From Enoplolaimus lenunculus (taxonomy: Eukaryota > Nematoda > Enoplea > Enoplida > Thoracostomopsidae), in NCBI GenBank assembly GCA_030248215.1, contig JASANG010003177.1:29158-93157 (forward strand): DNA of 64,000 nucleotides. Direction: 5' to 3'. Each line of letters opens with the position of its first letter. Position 1 is the first letter of the stretch. Below are positions 10,464-23,550 of the stretch, in pieces. The notes under the pieces are model-generated. The model was given only the letters and a program-made list of their open reading frames with translations. It was not told the origin of the DNA and did not search any database. The position numbers and the translations under genes were made by a program.

Positions 10464-12172
10464 TATGGTTTTTAACCGATGTGCAGCATCTGCACAAACT
10501 TTATTTTGCCTCCATTCATTGGCATGTTACAGCCCCAATCAATTAAATCTAAAATGTGCACATTTAAAAACAGCTGTAATGGTAAAGAGGTCCGGGTTTT
10601 AAGGAAGAATCGAGTTCCTACCTAATATCGATGATCACGGATGGGCGTCTCGGTCCTGGTAAAGTACGGTGTTTGGCAGGTCTCGATCTTGCTTGAAGTC
10701 GACGATTCAGCAAACGTACGACTTCTATTGTTGAAGTAAATGATGGCTGATGAATAAAATTTTTTTGTAAAATTGTGACATTTCATAGATAAGCAATAAT
10801 TAGGAGCGGATATTCTGAAAAAACACAAAAACTTTGCAAAAAACAAAAACCTGTGAAAACACAAAAAAACTACGAAAAAAAACACAAAAAAACTACGAAA
10901 AAAGCATTAAAAATAGTTTATTTTGAAAATTTTAATTTTTTTCCGTAATGACTAAAAATGTGTACCTGACCGCTTTGCATTTTTGCATGAACGCGCGTTT
11001 TCAGAAAGTTTATACCTACCTACCATTTGAAACAAACAGTTAATTAACATAACCTTGATACAGTTCAAAGTGTAAACATTGGTGCAAAGTGACTCCTCTT
11101 TAATGGAGCGGGTGTGACAAAAACTTAAAGCTGGCTGGGTACATTATTTTCTGCACAGGCAATGTTCCATGCTGCATAATATTGTCAGAGTGACCAAGCT
11201 CTAGCCAGGAGGTGCTTGGGCTGGGGCCATATGGTATCATGGATGATACCAGAAAAACAATGTGCCGTTCATGCAGAATATCTGATTAGATGCACATGAA
11301 ACAAGATTCACAAGCCTATCTTGCTTCATGGACGTTAGCAATCGCTTCTCAATTAACTTGTGTTTTGAGAAAGAACGCTCGCCACTGCAGTTGGAAACTG
11401 TAGGATGTCACCACGCGCTTTTGAGGTTATCATATGCAAAATTTGCCGGATAATCGCGGAGGGCTTCGGCATATAGCCAAAGCTGCTTCCGTCTATCCTT
11501 GCTGAACGTGGTTTTTTGTTAAATCCCACTTAAGTAGACTTTGTTTGGGGCTAAACCGATTTAGGTTGCATTTTATTGTTACCTTTCGGACCTGCGTAGT
11601 TGGAGACATGGCGATATTTGTTGTTACTGTTTTCTTTTTTCTGATGAATCTTAAGTTTGAGATTATTAAGTGAGAGAAATTTCAGGCACATATCTGAAAA
11701 TTTTCAGAAATAGAAGCCTGGAATTCAAAACATATGTGTCTGGAGTGTGTATTAATACATACTGTCTTAAATTTCAGACAATGTTTTTCTTGAATACATA
11801 ATTTTTTGTTTGTGTAGCCCTGAAACTTTTTGCAGTGTAGTTCAGCCATGGTCTGGCTTGCCGTCTTGCTGCTGGTTAGAAATTGCCAGTCTATTTTAAC
11901 AAAAAGCAATCTAAAATGGTTCGGTGACGACAGATAAGGATTGTAAACGCAATGGCACCATAGTTCTGAGAGCAGCGTTCTGTCCTGAATACAGTTAACC
12001 TGACTACAGAACTTTGATCGCCGAGGATAGGTAGAATGGGCTTAGCTGCCTGGTTTCAAATTGCTTTTTCAACGTTTGGGAAGGTATTTTGCACATCCTG
12101 TATATAACAGAGGCGAAGAACGCAATTAATACTCTCCAAAAATCGCATAATGGTTTTGATGGCGTGTTATCC
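10464..12172. other. Non-coding stretch
   Basis: AT-rich sequence with an A-rich run near 10820-10900. No gene or bounded element recognised. Confidence 0.4.
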
Positions 12173-12180
12173 ATGGAAAC

Positions 12181-12574
12181 CAGGGTGCAACCGGAATTAC
12201 AATTTACCGGAACCGGAACCGGAATTTGAAAATTTTACCGGAGGAACCGGAAAATGAAAAATGCATTTCACCAAAAATTTCATTTTAATCTTATTTTTTG
12301 CTCTATTATTTGTGAAATAACCTTAGTCGAACATAGGTATTTATTTTATTTGTTGTATTTTAGATTTTCATCATCGACTGAAGTGAAATCCACCATCAAT
12401 GGCTTATATTCGGAGTACAAGTGGCTTTCAAAAGAGATTCTTAAAAATTAGCAAAGTTAAGAAAACGGCCAAATTATAATACCGGAATTTTTAAATCCGG
12501 TAAAAATTTACCGGAACCGGAAGGTGAAAAAATGCCGGAACCGGAACCGGAACCGGAATTCCGGTTGCACCCTG
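12181..12574. mobile_element. hAT-type MITE with CCGGAA arrays, 394 bp, complete
   Basis: The ends are CAGGGTGCAACCGGAATT and its complement, followed by repeated CCGGAA hexamers at both ends. It is flanked by perfect 8-bp duplications ATGGAAAC (12173-12180 and 12575-12582). The core is AT-rich and non-coding. Close copies are at 17899 and 52772. Confidence 0.9.
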
Positions 12575-12582
12575 ATGGAAAC

Positions 12583-13852
12583 ATAACGTCGGATTTTGGT
12601 TGGTAAATGGTGGGAGACCCCTTTTTGGTTGGAGGCGCGAGCCCTTATAATCTGGCGCCGCGTTTAGCGAGAATCCGATGCCAAAGCAGCACAGTATGTT
12701 TCTTACATTTAGGCAAAATGTCGCGTGACGCGATATGGCAAATAACAAATGCATTAACACTTACTTCACAACATGAAAGTATCAACAAAATGGGTACATG
12801 CTTACGCGAAAGGTACATAAAATTTGAAGTGTAGTGTATTTTGCTGGCCCCGGCTCATGGTAAAATCCTGGCCCAGGAAGACCTCTTTTATATAGTTATA
12901 TGTAATACGTGTACATCTGTATATCTGCGTAACCGCTAAGTTTTGAAGATTTTTTCCTATATATCAGACGAAAAATTATCACATTCTGCGCTTTGTTCAG
13001 CGAACTGTATTAACTGTTTCCTTTTGGCACTGGTCTACGTCAGACATTGACAGTGCTGCGATTCATCTTAATTTTGTTAATTAACTACAGTTGATATGCA
13101 TTATGTTATATTTTTGAGCCACAAATATTGTTAAAACCAAGATCCCGTTCCCGAATTCGAGATGTAGTGCGTATGTGGTTTAACTTAAATCAACAATATG
13201 TGTTAAGCGAGCTTCGTTTGTGTGGCATTAAGCTACGTAAAACGGCGTTACCGCGTACCGGATGCAAGTTTAAATAAACGGCGTTCTTACGTGCTTATGC
13301 ACTCGTTACTTTTATTTAGAATATATTGAAAGTCTACAGGAAGGCTTGTGTGTGTATTGTATGCAATAATATGTATACATCTGCGAAAGAAAAAGCATGT
13401 TTTGATAATAGTATCAAATTTCAGCAATTTAGGATATTTTACTTTAGGCGAGGTGATGTAATATCGTTAAAGCGAGTTAGTAGTTTGTGTGTAAATAATA
13501 TAGTGAGACTGAGACCGTTAACTTTTGGAAGGCTGGAAAGAAGTTTAAAGTGTTGGGAAATGAGCACTACGCGCATGTAAGACTATTTGGAATACAGCAT
13601 ATTGTACAGGGTAGATTAATGTAAGCTGTTAGGCGTTGCTTGCATTCAGATGGCGTTGGTTGTGAAAAGATGTGGAAACCTGAAATGTGTTTTTATTTTT
13701 ATTTTCTGCATCAGATATCGTATTGTGGTTTTGACGCTAACTTTGTCTGAAAAGAAACATAATATATCTGTTGTGCTGGTCTACGAACGATTGCTACAAA
13801 TTTATCGGGTAAAGTAACGTTTGTACTCGTCATGTTGCTGGGAGTAAAAAAA
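12583..13852. other. Non-coding stretch
   Basis: I recognise no gene or bounded element. The + strand becomes clearly G/T-rich from about 13.2 kb. Confidence 0.4.
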
Positions 13853-14809
13853 TTATTGAGCGAAGCAAAACTCCGAGCGAAGCTCGCAGTTTCGCGAAGC
13901 GTTTTATGTTTTGTACTTGGGGGTCGAAAGGTGGATGTCCGTCCGTCCGTCTGTCCGTCCGAAAAGAATCTCAGGAACGGCTGAACCGATTTTGATAAAC
14001 TTTTTTTTGTTTGAAAGCCAATTATCCTGGGGTGTTAACCTCGCTTTGGGGTTTTAAAATTGCAAGCCGTTTAGTAGCTAAAGGCTAATTTGCATAATTA
14101 ATTAAGCCTAAATTAGGACTTTCCACAATATTTCACTAATTATTACAGTTAGAAGCAATCTAATTTTAGCATTAAATGGTTTTGGGTGCGAGGAATCTGG
14201 GTAGACTGTTTACAAACCTCCAAAACCGATACTTGAGCAGCTAGCTAATAGATAATTTGCATATTAGTATAGGTTATAAGCCTAAATTAGGACTTTTTAC
14301 AATGTTTCACTAATTATTAAGGTTAAAAGCAATATAATTTCAGCACTAAAGGGTTTTTGGTGCGAGGAATTTGAATAAATAGTTTACAAACATCCAAACC
14401 CGATAATTGAATAGTTAGCTAATAGCTAATTTGCATATTAGCTTAATTAACAAGGCAAAACTATGACTTTTAAATTATTTCAATAATTTTTGGGTTCACT
14501 GAAGGTTTTTGGGTGCGAGGAATCTGAATAAATTGTTTACAAACCTTCAACACCGATAATTGAATAGTTAGCTAATAGTTAATTTGCATATTAGCTTAAT
14601 TGACAAGACAAAATTAGGACTTTTTAAATTATTCCAAAAATTATAGGGTGGCTGAAGGGTTTTTGGGTGCGAGGAATCTGAGGAAATTGCTTACAAACCT
14701 CCAAAACCGATAAATGAATAGTTAGCTAATAACTAATTTGCATATTACCTTAATTGCTTACGTGTGTTCGAGCTTCGCTCAATAAATGTAGTCCCACTAC
14801 GACTGGTTA
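13853..14809 (+). mobile_element. Same tandem-repeat element, copy B
   Basis: It starts TTATTGAGCGAAGC and has a damaged version of the hairpin. After the CCGTCC block it has four internal repeats (the 'gggtgcgaggaatctg' block at about 14181, 14357, 14511 and 14663) and ends GTAGTCCCACTACGACTGGT. It is the longest of the three copies. Confidence 0.72.
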
Positions 14810-17800
14810 CAAATTGGTTTACGCCGCTTTGCGACGCTGTGCGGCAATTCGCTTACGACACCGTTACATTTCCATTGTTTTCGAATTCTGGTTGCACAGT
14901 TTTCGATTCGTTTTGTATTAACTTCGTCTGTGGCGTATAGGTTATACGTACTTAGCAAGCATGAATAGAATACAACTCAACGTAATAATATTAATCATGT
15001 GCTTGTGTTGACAGCTTGACTGACGGCGACAAAATTAATATTCAGTGCGAGTATAGGATAACTAATTTTACTTTGGCTGGCCGGAAGTCAGCAGTACAGA
15101 TATACAGGTATCGTTGTGCCAACCAATGACGAAAATCGTTTAGAAGGAAAGCATTTTTCAAAGATTAATTGCAGCGTTGGAAAATGGAGGGCGCACGCGT
15201 AAGGTAGTGTTTAGAGTGGTAGTGCGATTATTTTGTGCTCGCTCGCCTTTGTAGCTTAGATTTTAATAGTTGTGGGGTTATATATATCTGATGTACAATT
15301 ATTATGGGTGCACGTGTATTGTTTTAAAATAATCAACATGCATAGACGTTTGAAATGCACCCTGTGCTCGTGTATGAGTTTAAACAAAACGCGTGTGAGT
15401 GAGGATGATGTTTAGAAAGGCATCAATTTATGTGAGCGAAAGTAAAAATTGAAGAAAACAGTTGGAGTTGAACTTCAAGTTAAAAGCTGAACAGTTCAAT
15501 CGATGGTAATTATCGAGTTATCTTGTAGTAGTTTTTGCGCTTTTGTGCCAAAAACAATGTATTCACAGTTTATTCTGTATTTTAGAACGAGGTGTCACTT
15601 GTTGGAACAGGTTGTGTCACTTAGAAATTTGCGATTGTTACGCCTAAATACAGACTAGCAGGGATGGGAGTTTCGGTATCGGCAAGTCTCGGTATTTGAC
15701 AGGTCTCGTTCTCTGACGACTAGATGCGATATTTATTTTGTATTTACGAAAACATTTTTGTTTATTTAAATGGGTTTACGAAATTGCACTTTAAAAGTTT
15801 TTTTGTGAAGAATATTTCCGGTAAACGGCGGAAATTAATTTTGAAAATTAGGTGTAGAAACAGAAGGGATGGTGGTGGCATGTGCTCCCCCAATTATGAC
15901 CAAGTCAGGCGAGACAATTTACGCGAACAAGTGGGACAAAAGCTTTTCTGGCGGACACGGTTTGTTATGGTAACGGACACGGTTTCCAGTATAAGTTGTA
16001 TAATGTCGTTCGAGCGTGTGTTTATTTGGTAGTGGATAGACTTATTAAATGTAGAAATGAATTATTGATATTGCGGTACAGTTGGCGTGGTTTATCGATC
16101 AATATACTACGTATAAGTATGAAGCTGAATATATTTGATTTATTTAGCCACGTGTTTATTTATGCATGGAATCAGTGTCGTTGCTATATTTTTGTTATGA
16201 AACCCTAGCGAGTCTGTAGAGTTTTAATAAGACAGTTTTGTAGTCGAAGTTTGCGAGATGGTGTGACTTTTCACGGTGTATCTCTAGGTTGACCTTGTGT
16301 TAGCTTGAGTTATAGGGTAGCAGTAGCCGGTGGTTTTATGGTTTGGATGGGATCGGTTGAACTATTGTTACAAGAGCTACTGGAGGTTTGATTAGAAATA
16401 ATTGTTGATTTTGGGCTATGTTCAAAATAAAATGTCTGGCTTGATGGTACCGTGGGGACGTTTTCAGATAGTGGTCAATGTGTATTGTTGAGATAGTTGT
16501 TATTAGTATGTACAAGCAGAATTGTTTGCGATATAGTGGCGTAACTCGGATTGGAAGTAAGTGTACGTTACGTACGTAGCGAAATTAAATAAGTATTGAG
16601 ACTAGCAAGGAGTTACAGAACTACTTCGTGGTTCGTGAGTCAGGCTCGTACGTAATTGTTTGTAGTCTATTCTGTTGGAGTTCGGCGAAACCGCTGTAAT
16701 AAAATAACTTAACATTCTGCTGGATCTGGTTATTAGGTAACGGTTTATGTAAAGGCTTCCGCACAATTTGTTTCTACCTTCCCTGGAAATTGTTTACTAC
16801 GCCCCAACCTGGAAATTTATTACAACGCCCCAACTTGGAAATTTATTACTATTCTCTACTCGAAATTTTTTACAATCCCTCCGGAAGTTCCCTACAGCGG
16901 ACCCACTGTTGAAATTAAATTCTGCGTACTCGTCTGGCTTAGGTAGCAATGGTTTGAAAGTGTACAATAGCCATTGTAGTTTTGCAAAATCTATTTAAGT
17001 CTGGTGTTTTTATTTGACAACGAATTTCTATGCTGCTCAAGTTAGCGCTTTTGGCCAAATTTAATGATTCACTAGAGATTCAGTAGGTTTTGGAATAACA
17101 TTAAAGTTCAGCCATGCACTCTAACCAGGTCATGCGATCATTATATTTTTTTATTACTTGTGTAATTAAGATGGTTTTAGTTGGCTCTTTACGGTTGGCT
17201 TGGTTAGTTCAGATAATAACCTGAACCAAATTGAACCGAAGACAAGGTGGAGCCAAGAGGATTTAAGGGTCAACCCACCATCCATTGCGATTTTTGTCCA
17301 TGAGTTTTTGGAGCATTCCTGCAGTTGATGACACAAGAAACCTAAATTTCATATTTTAATAGAACGTACGTAACCTTTTCTATAATCTTGGTTACGCCTG
17401 TTTTCTGTGAATTGTGAATTTTGTCTAGTGTTTTAGGAAGATTTCCCGTTGGGAACAAACGTCCTTCGAAATTTTTATTCAACGTATCAGGTAGGTGTCT
17501 GACCATGACTTATGGGTTGTTTTGGGCTGTTTTGGGACGTCGCCAAATTAGGTATTTGACCGCAACTCGTCTACAAATCATCTGATCGTGAAAAATTAAA
17601 CATCATTCGCTCAACAGCACAAGCTATATCGATGGGTGGGCGTTCATGAAAACCTCATATGCAAAATTTTGGAATATCAGGCCATTTTTAGACCGACGCC
17701 GGCTGGGGAATAACTGAAAACTCCCCCGCTGTTCAACAACCCATGACAGTATTTCAGTTTTACTGTACCTACCTAACGTACCGCATTTGGCTGGGGTTCA

Positions 17801-17890
17801 TATTCGATGTTTTTTTATCCTAATAGGCAAGTTGTTACCAGTAGCACAACACTTTTATATAAGTACTACATAACTGTAGATTTTGGTATA
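14810..17890. other. Long G/T-rich non-coding stretch
   Basis: No gene recognised. It has a short imperfect tandem repeat at 16792-16870 (about 27-base units, 'ctggaaattnattac.acgcccca'). The + strand is visibly richer in G than C. Confidence 0.45.
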
Positions 17891-17898
17891 CCTATAAT

Positions 17899-18265
17899 CA
17901 GGGTGCAACCGGAATTCCGGTTCCGGTTCCGGTAAATTTTTACCGGATTTAAAAATTCCGGTATTATAATTTGGCCGTTTTATTAACTTTGCTAATTTTT
18001 AAGAATCTCTTTTGAAAGCCACTTGTACTCCGAATATAAGCCATTGATGGTGGATTTCACTTCAGTCGATGATGAAAATCTAAAATACAACAATTAAAAT
18101 AAATATCTATGTTCGACTAAGGTTATTTCACAAATAATAGAGCAAAAAATAAGATTAAAATGAAATTTTTGGTGAAATGCATTTTTCACTTTCCGGTTCT
18201 GGTTCCGGTAAAATTTTCAAATTCCGGTTCCGGTTCCGGTAAATTGTAATTCCGGTTGCATCCTG
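17899..18265. mobile_element. hAT-type MITE with CCGGAA arrays, complete, inverted copy
   Basis: Same family as 12181-12574 in the opposite orientation. Perfect 8-bp duplications CCTATAAT (17891-17898 and 18266-18273). The perfect duplications suggest recent insertion. Confidence 0.9.
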
Positions 18266-18273
18266 CCTATAAT

Positions 18274-19535
18274 ACGTGGTGTTAAACGCGTTTTTGGTTA
18301 GGTCAAGCAGAACGTGAATGAAAGTTTTTCGGCTGCTTGTTGTTTGGGTGCGAAAACTTTTCAATTATTGCTAGTTTCGTACCAGGTTTATAATTAAAAC
18401 CGGTCACTGAGGCCCACTTGGGGGTAGATTTGCTGCAAAAATTGTGAGAAACGATTTGGAGAATGTTTGGAACTGAAATTGGATGGATTATGGCTGCGAT
18501 GTGGTGAGAGCTGGCAGCGGTAGGTGGTATGTTATGGGTTTGGGTGGAAAAAGTTTTGTTGAGTTTGTCGTTTCAGCGGGTGGTTAGTGGGTTACTAGAA
18601 ATTTAGGTGTCTGAAAGCACAAAGGCGGATCACAGAGGAAATGTTAGCGGTGAGTAGTCACTTCTTTTGTGGGCTGAAAGTTTTGTTAGGCTCAATGGAA
18701 GATCAACATACTGTGAGCGTTCGGATTCAGTGTTCTTATCGTGATAATCCGAATGCAGTGATATGTGTAGCGCAGATTGCGTGTATATATAACAATTAAT
18801 CGGCATCGGTAATAATCGACACTTTTCGTGAGTTGACTTCGGCACTGCAATGAATTTGCCGATTCTTTGCCGATACTTATATTGTACTTAACAGATAGGT
18901 TCGTTTTTTGTGTAAAGTTGTGTGGACATAGTTTAAGCGTTTGCCATCTGATTTTCTATTAAACGAAAGTTTGGCGATCCAACCGAGTTTTAGTAGAATA
19001 TTGGCTTAGTTCATCAAAAAACTAGGTTTAAATCTAGTGTAGTTTTTGAAATTGATTTTGTTTTCCTAATGCCGCGTTTTTAGTACGGAAAGACATTCTC
19101 CAACTGGTTGCGGAAATCTACGGTTTTTTTGATGTTTTGCAAATGAGTTTTATGGATTATTGAACACAATTTTGAGATTCATTTTAGTAACAGTGAATGA
19201 TGCATACTTCAGCAAGAGTATGTATGTATACAACCGGGTGCGTTTTCGTGTAGAAAAGAATGTAAACGGCACGCGTCGCAGTTTTCTCTTACCCCTGTAA
19301 TTTACGGGGGACGGGTTGTTAAAACTATGAAAGCCGACTATTATGGTGAAAATAAGATTGTCGGTTCATATTCTTGAGTAAAATTTGTATCGTTTCTTAT
19401 TTTTAGCTGTGTTTTGATTGAGTCGAAAATTGATTATCTAGGATTTATGCTTAGGAGTGTGGTTAATTTATGAACACGCATTAGACCGCTTTTGGTGACA
19501 AGTAAGTCGGGCGACGGATTGTCGTAGATTCATCA
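18274..19535. other. Non-coding stretch with an old CCGATG-type fragment
   Basis: Near 18795-18880 there is a fragment of the ATCGGCATCGG family ('attaatcggcatcgg ... ttgccgatac') without clear ends. Nothing else is recognised. Confidence 0.45.
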
Positions 19536-19550
19536 ATATACATATAGAAA

Positions 19551-19869
19551 AATATAAATTGGAGAAATATATATGTCGTTGGCCAATCTGCACCTTCAGG
19601 CCAAGTTACCAATTGGCCTAGGCCAATCTGCTATTCGAAGAAAATAGCAGTTTGGCGTATGCCAAATAGCGATTGTGAGATGTCGCAAAACGACAGCGTT
19701 GTAAAATGCGGATTGGTTAACGATATGGTGTTTGTCTAAATACTCAAATCTGATTGGTCTATAAGTTCGATAGCAGTTTAGCTTAGGCCAAACTGCTGTT
19801 ACATAAAATAGTAGATTGGCCTATACCAATTAATTAGTAATTGGCCTGAATAGCAGATTGGCCTATGAC
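19551..19869. mobile_element. Palindrome-rich element with TTGGCCAATCTGC-type ends
   Basis: The left part has TATATGTCGTTGGCCAATC and the right part the near complement (GATTGGCCTATGACATATA). The interior holds further GGCCAA/TTGGCC and 'atagcagtttggc' inverted copies. A 15-base direct repeat, ATATACATATAGAAA, stands at 19536-19550 and 19870-19884. Confidence 0.65.
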
Positions 19870-19884
19870 ATATACATATAGAAA

Positions 19885-21016
19885 TAGGAGTACTTTTTAT
19901 AATTTAGTAGTTTTTTTGACGACGAAATATCGCAACGCGTCATATTTTTGATTGAATCCGCCAATTATATTATTGACTGCGGTAACAAAGACACCGAAGT
20001 GATATGTTGTTAAAAAGTGTTTGGATGGTTTTTGCAGTGTGTATTGAACCTTATTTTGATGTTTTTGTACTATTATAATATGCTTATTTATGTGTGTAGA
20101 CATAAGAATATATGCAGTACAATTAATTCGTGCTGGTAATATTTGTAATACAAAATGTGCTGGGCTGAACTGGCCGTTACGAGGGGAGCCGCCCTGACTC
20201 TGGCGCTCCAAACATGGATCAAATCCAAAATTTGGTACGTACGAAAATATATAGCGTTTGACGTTTTATCCACGGACTGTTTCACCTATTATATATATTG
20301 AGCAGCCTCGTCGAAAATTTCATATAAAGAATAGGAAAAGATTTACCGTTTAGCCAAAATATCTGGTTACAGAAAAGGTATATACTTTTTTGTACGCGTA
20401 GAATAACCATGCTGGATCCAATGAACAACAATGTTCCTACGGTTCTCGCTTTGCTATGCGGGCTCGTTCGCAAAACATTTTTACCTGAGATTAAAACTAG
20501 TACCCCTCCGAAATGAAGCCTTTTCCGATTAAGTTGTAGTTGTTATTGTGTAAATTGATTTGTAAGATGCAATTTCGCTGTCTGTGAGGTATTGTGATAC
20601 AGTAGTCGGCTGGTACGGTTATGTATTTATGTATTTTTTTAATTTTTATTGGTACGTGTCAAGTGATAATCGCTGATAGAGGTTTAAATGTTGACACGAT
20701 ATGAGTTGTTGCAATGATAACGTTTGGTTTATTGATTTTGAATCTTGAGCAGTTGGATTGAAAACGAGGAAGTTTTATTGTGAATTTTGTTGATACGGCC
20801 ATGTTGCGAAGTTAGTGTAAAGTTAATGCATTTGTTATATGCCATATCGCGTCACGCTACATTTTGGGTGTGGTAATGTAATCAAATTACTATGCTGCGT
20901 TCGGATTCTGGCTAAATTGTGCCACGGGACATTGTTTTTCTGGTACCGTCCATGACACCGTATGGACCCGGCGGCGGCGCCCTCTGACCCGGCCCCGAGA
21001 CGTCTCTAATATATAT
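19885..21016. other. Non-coding stretch
   Basis: No gene or bounded element recognised. Confidence 0.4.
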
Positions 21017-21330
21017 CATGGTGCAAACTTAACTGGATTATACCGGAATAAAAATCGGAACAGCAAATTTATACCGGAATTGTAATCGGAATCGAACTTA
21101 GAAATTTTGTCACTGCACGGATAATTTGCATAGACAGATATAATGTACTTAACTCATCGAAAGCAATTTAATAGATAAATAGTACAGAATTTTTAAGCAA
21201 CTTATCACAACAAGTGAGATTGAAATTAAAATTTGAAAATTCCATTCCGATTCATAGTGCCATCGGTATCGGAATCGAAAATCGCTTTGAATTGGAATTC
21301 TAATCGGAATCGGAATTACAGTTGCACCCT
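21017..21330. mobile_element. Old hAT-type MITE with ATCGGA arrays
   Basis: The ends ('tggtgcaaac' and 'gttgcaccct') and inner hexamers ATCGGA/TCGGAA follow the design of the CCGGAA family with a different hexamer. The target duplication is unclear in an AT-rich flank. Confidence 0.6.
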
Positions 21331-21450
21331 AATACATTTGTTTATATACGTATGTATATATACATATATATATCTTATATGTTATATATGTATATATTTG
21401 GATAATTTACTGTATGATTTCATGCGGTTCAAAGTTATATCTTAATAACT

Positions 21451-22356
21451 TTATTGATTAAGCGAAGCTCGGGGTTTTTCGAAAGCGTTTTGTGTGCTGT
21501 GCTTGGGGGTCGAAAGGTGGATATCCGTCCGAAAAGAATTTCAGGAACCGCTGAACCGATTTTGATAAACTTTGTTTGTTTGAAAGCCCATTATCCGGGA
21601 GTGTTAACGCCACATTGGGGTTTTAAAATTTTAAGCTGCTTATTAGATACGCAGGCTAATTTGCATAATTAGTTAAGCCTAATTTAGCACTTTTTACATT
21701 ATTTCACTAATTGTTAGAGTTGCAAGCAATCTGATTTTAGCAGCAAAAGGTAATTGCGTTTTTGGGTGTGGAGCACCTGAATAAATTGTCTATAAACCTT
21801 CAAAACCGATACGTAATTGAACAGTTTCCTTCAGCAGTAAAGGGTTTTGGGCGCGAGGAATCTAAATAAATTGTTTATTGCAAACCTCCAAAGCCGATAA
21901 TTGGATAGTTAGCAAATATATACCTAATTTGCATACTACATAATTGACAAGCCTAAATTAGGACTTTTTTTACATTATTTCACTGATTATTAACGTTATA
22001 TGCAAGCAAACTAATTTCAGCAGGAAATTGTTTTTGGGTGCGAGAAACCTGAATAAATTGTCTACAAACCTTCAAAACCGTAGGTAATTGAACAGTTAGG
22101 TAATAGCTGATTTGCATATTAGTATAATTGATAAGACTAAATTAGGACTTTACAATTTTTCGCTAATTATTAGGGTTACAAGCAATCTAATTTCAGCAAT
22201 AAAATAAAGGGGTTTTGGGTGCGAGGAATCTGAATAAATTGTCTACAAACCTCCAAAACTGATAAATGAATATTTAGGTAATATATTTGCATATTAGTTT
22301 ATTGATTAAGTGCGTTCGAGCTTCGGTCAATACATGTAGTCCCACTACGACTGGTA
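21451..22356 (+). mobile_element. Same tandem-repeat element, copy C
   Basis: The left end is TTATTGATTAAGCGAAGCTC and the right end GTAGTCCCACTACGACTGGT, with four internal repeat blocks. It is more diverged than copy B, and the hairpin arm is partly lost. Confidence 0.68.
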
Positions 22357-22651
22357 TCCAGGCGTGTAATGTAATGGCGAACTGAGTAATTTCGCTTGGT
22401 TGTTTAGTATTTTTCTCTGAAGTACATTTTCGTTAAAGCTTCGGAAGGGAAGATGAATGTGTTTGGTCTTGTGAGAAAACCATTACAGGCTGGCAGTCTC
22501 GATTATAATTGGTAGGGATCTGGAACGAATTTCGCCAATAACTTTATTCCAAAGGTCGGCAAAAATGCTGTTATTAGTGAATCCTGAAAAACTGCTCGTG
22601 GCTATGCGCTAGACACTTTATATGTCAAACAATCGAACTTTCAATACCTAC

Positions 22652-22715
22652 CAGGGTGCAACTTAACTTGCCGGATATAATTTTTAAAAAACTTCAAAAA
22701 ATTTATACCACCCTG
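22652..22715. mobile_element. 64-bp hAT-type MITE
   Basis: It starts CAGGGTGCAAC and ends ACCACCCTG. The 8-bp flanks are ATACCTAC (22644-22651) and ATACTTAC (22716-22723), 7 of 8 matching. It is either an extreme internal deletion or a minimal mobilisable unit. Confidence 0.7.
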
Positions 22716-23045
22716 ATACTTACACAATTCAAATTTGAGGATTGAATGATTAATAGAGATGTTTAGAAGTGCACAACGAAAACTTTATGAAAAGCGAACG
22801 GACCAGTGAAAAAATTTCATCCAAATCACAGCCGAATCCAATTGGTGGCTCTGGCTACCCAAGCCCATGACGTCCCAATAGGGTTAGCAAGAGTAAAGTT
22901 TTTTGTATACCTATGTTAGCATTTATGTGCGGTCGGCTTCTTGTTTGTGTTCTTTTTTCACTATTAATATGTAGGTAGAGCGGTTCCCGCATTAGAAAAA
23001 TTTCTGGATCCACCGTTGAGCTTAGTACATATGTGTGGAAGTATT

Positions 23046-23157
23046 GGTAACTAAAATAGTGTAAGGTAATTACGTTGAAGCGTTGGGAACTAATATAGTT
23101 TAAGGTAATTACGTTGAAGCTTTGGTAACTAAAATAGTTTAAGGTAACTACGTTTGC
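23046..23157. repeat. 39-bp tandem repeat, three units
   Basis: The unit starts at 23046, 23085 and 23124 ('ggtaactaaaatagt.taaggtaatta'). The period is a multiple of three, so one minus-strand frame shows a 13-residue repeat (VITLNY.S.Q.FN). Nothing else supports a gene. Confidence 0.85.
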
Positions 23158-23425
23158 AGTCTTGTAATTCTCTACTTTGTAAAAAATTTTTGGCACACTT
23201 GGGTATGTATATATTTATATTTTGTGTAGTTTTACGCTGTTTTTTAATGCGTTGTAAAATGTTAAATCATAATATAAACTGTATTTGGCAAGTATTTATG
23301 TATGGATTTATGTTCGGAAAACTACAAATTTAGAGTCCTTGAGAAACTGACAATGGTGATATTTGATGTAAATAACGTGGAATTGTGGTTTACAGTTTTT
23401 ACAAAGTTGAACCTATAGTGTTGGT

Positions 23426-23550
23426 TAAGGGTTACGCTATACTTGTCGTACGTCGCCGTTTGACAGCCGTTCGGTATCGTAGGTGATCGTATGCTGACGG
23501 ACGTTGCCGTCCGTGGCATTAAAATAATTAAAGGTAAAGCACAACCTTAA
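23426..23550. mobile_element. Small MITE, TAAGGGT..CGCTATACTTG family
   Basis: The left end is TTAAGGGTTACGCTATACTT. The interior carries CGTACG and GACGGACG palindromes and the right end is degraded. Relatives are at 55037 and 62469, with pieces near 30670, 31780 and 50825. Confidence 0.5.

Noticed and set aside
22855-23196. Minus-strand frame of 113 residues with a 13-residue repeat
   Set aside because: The repeat comes from the 39-bp tandem DNA repeat. There is no signal, domain or splice support.
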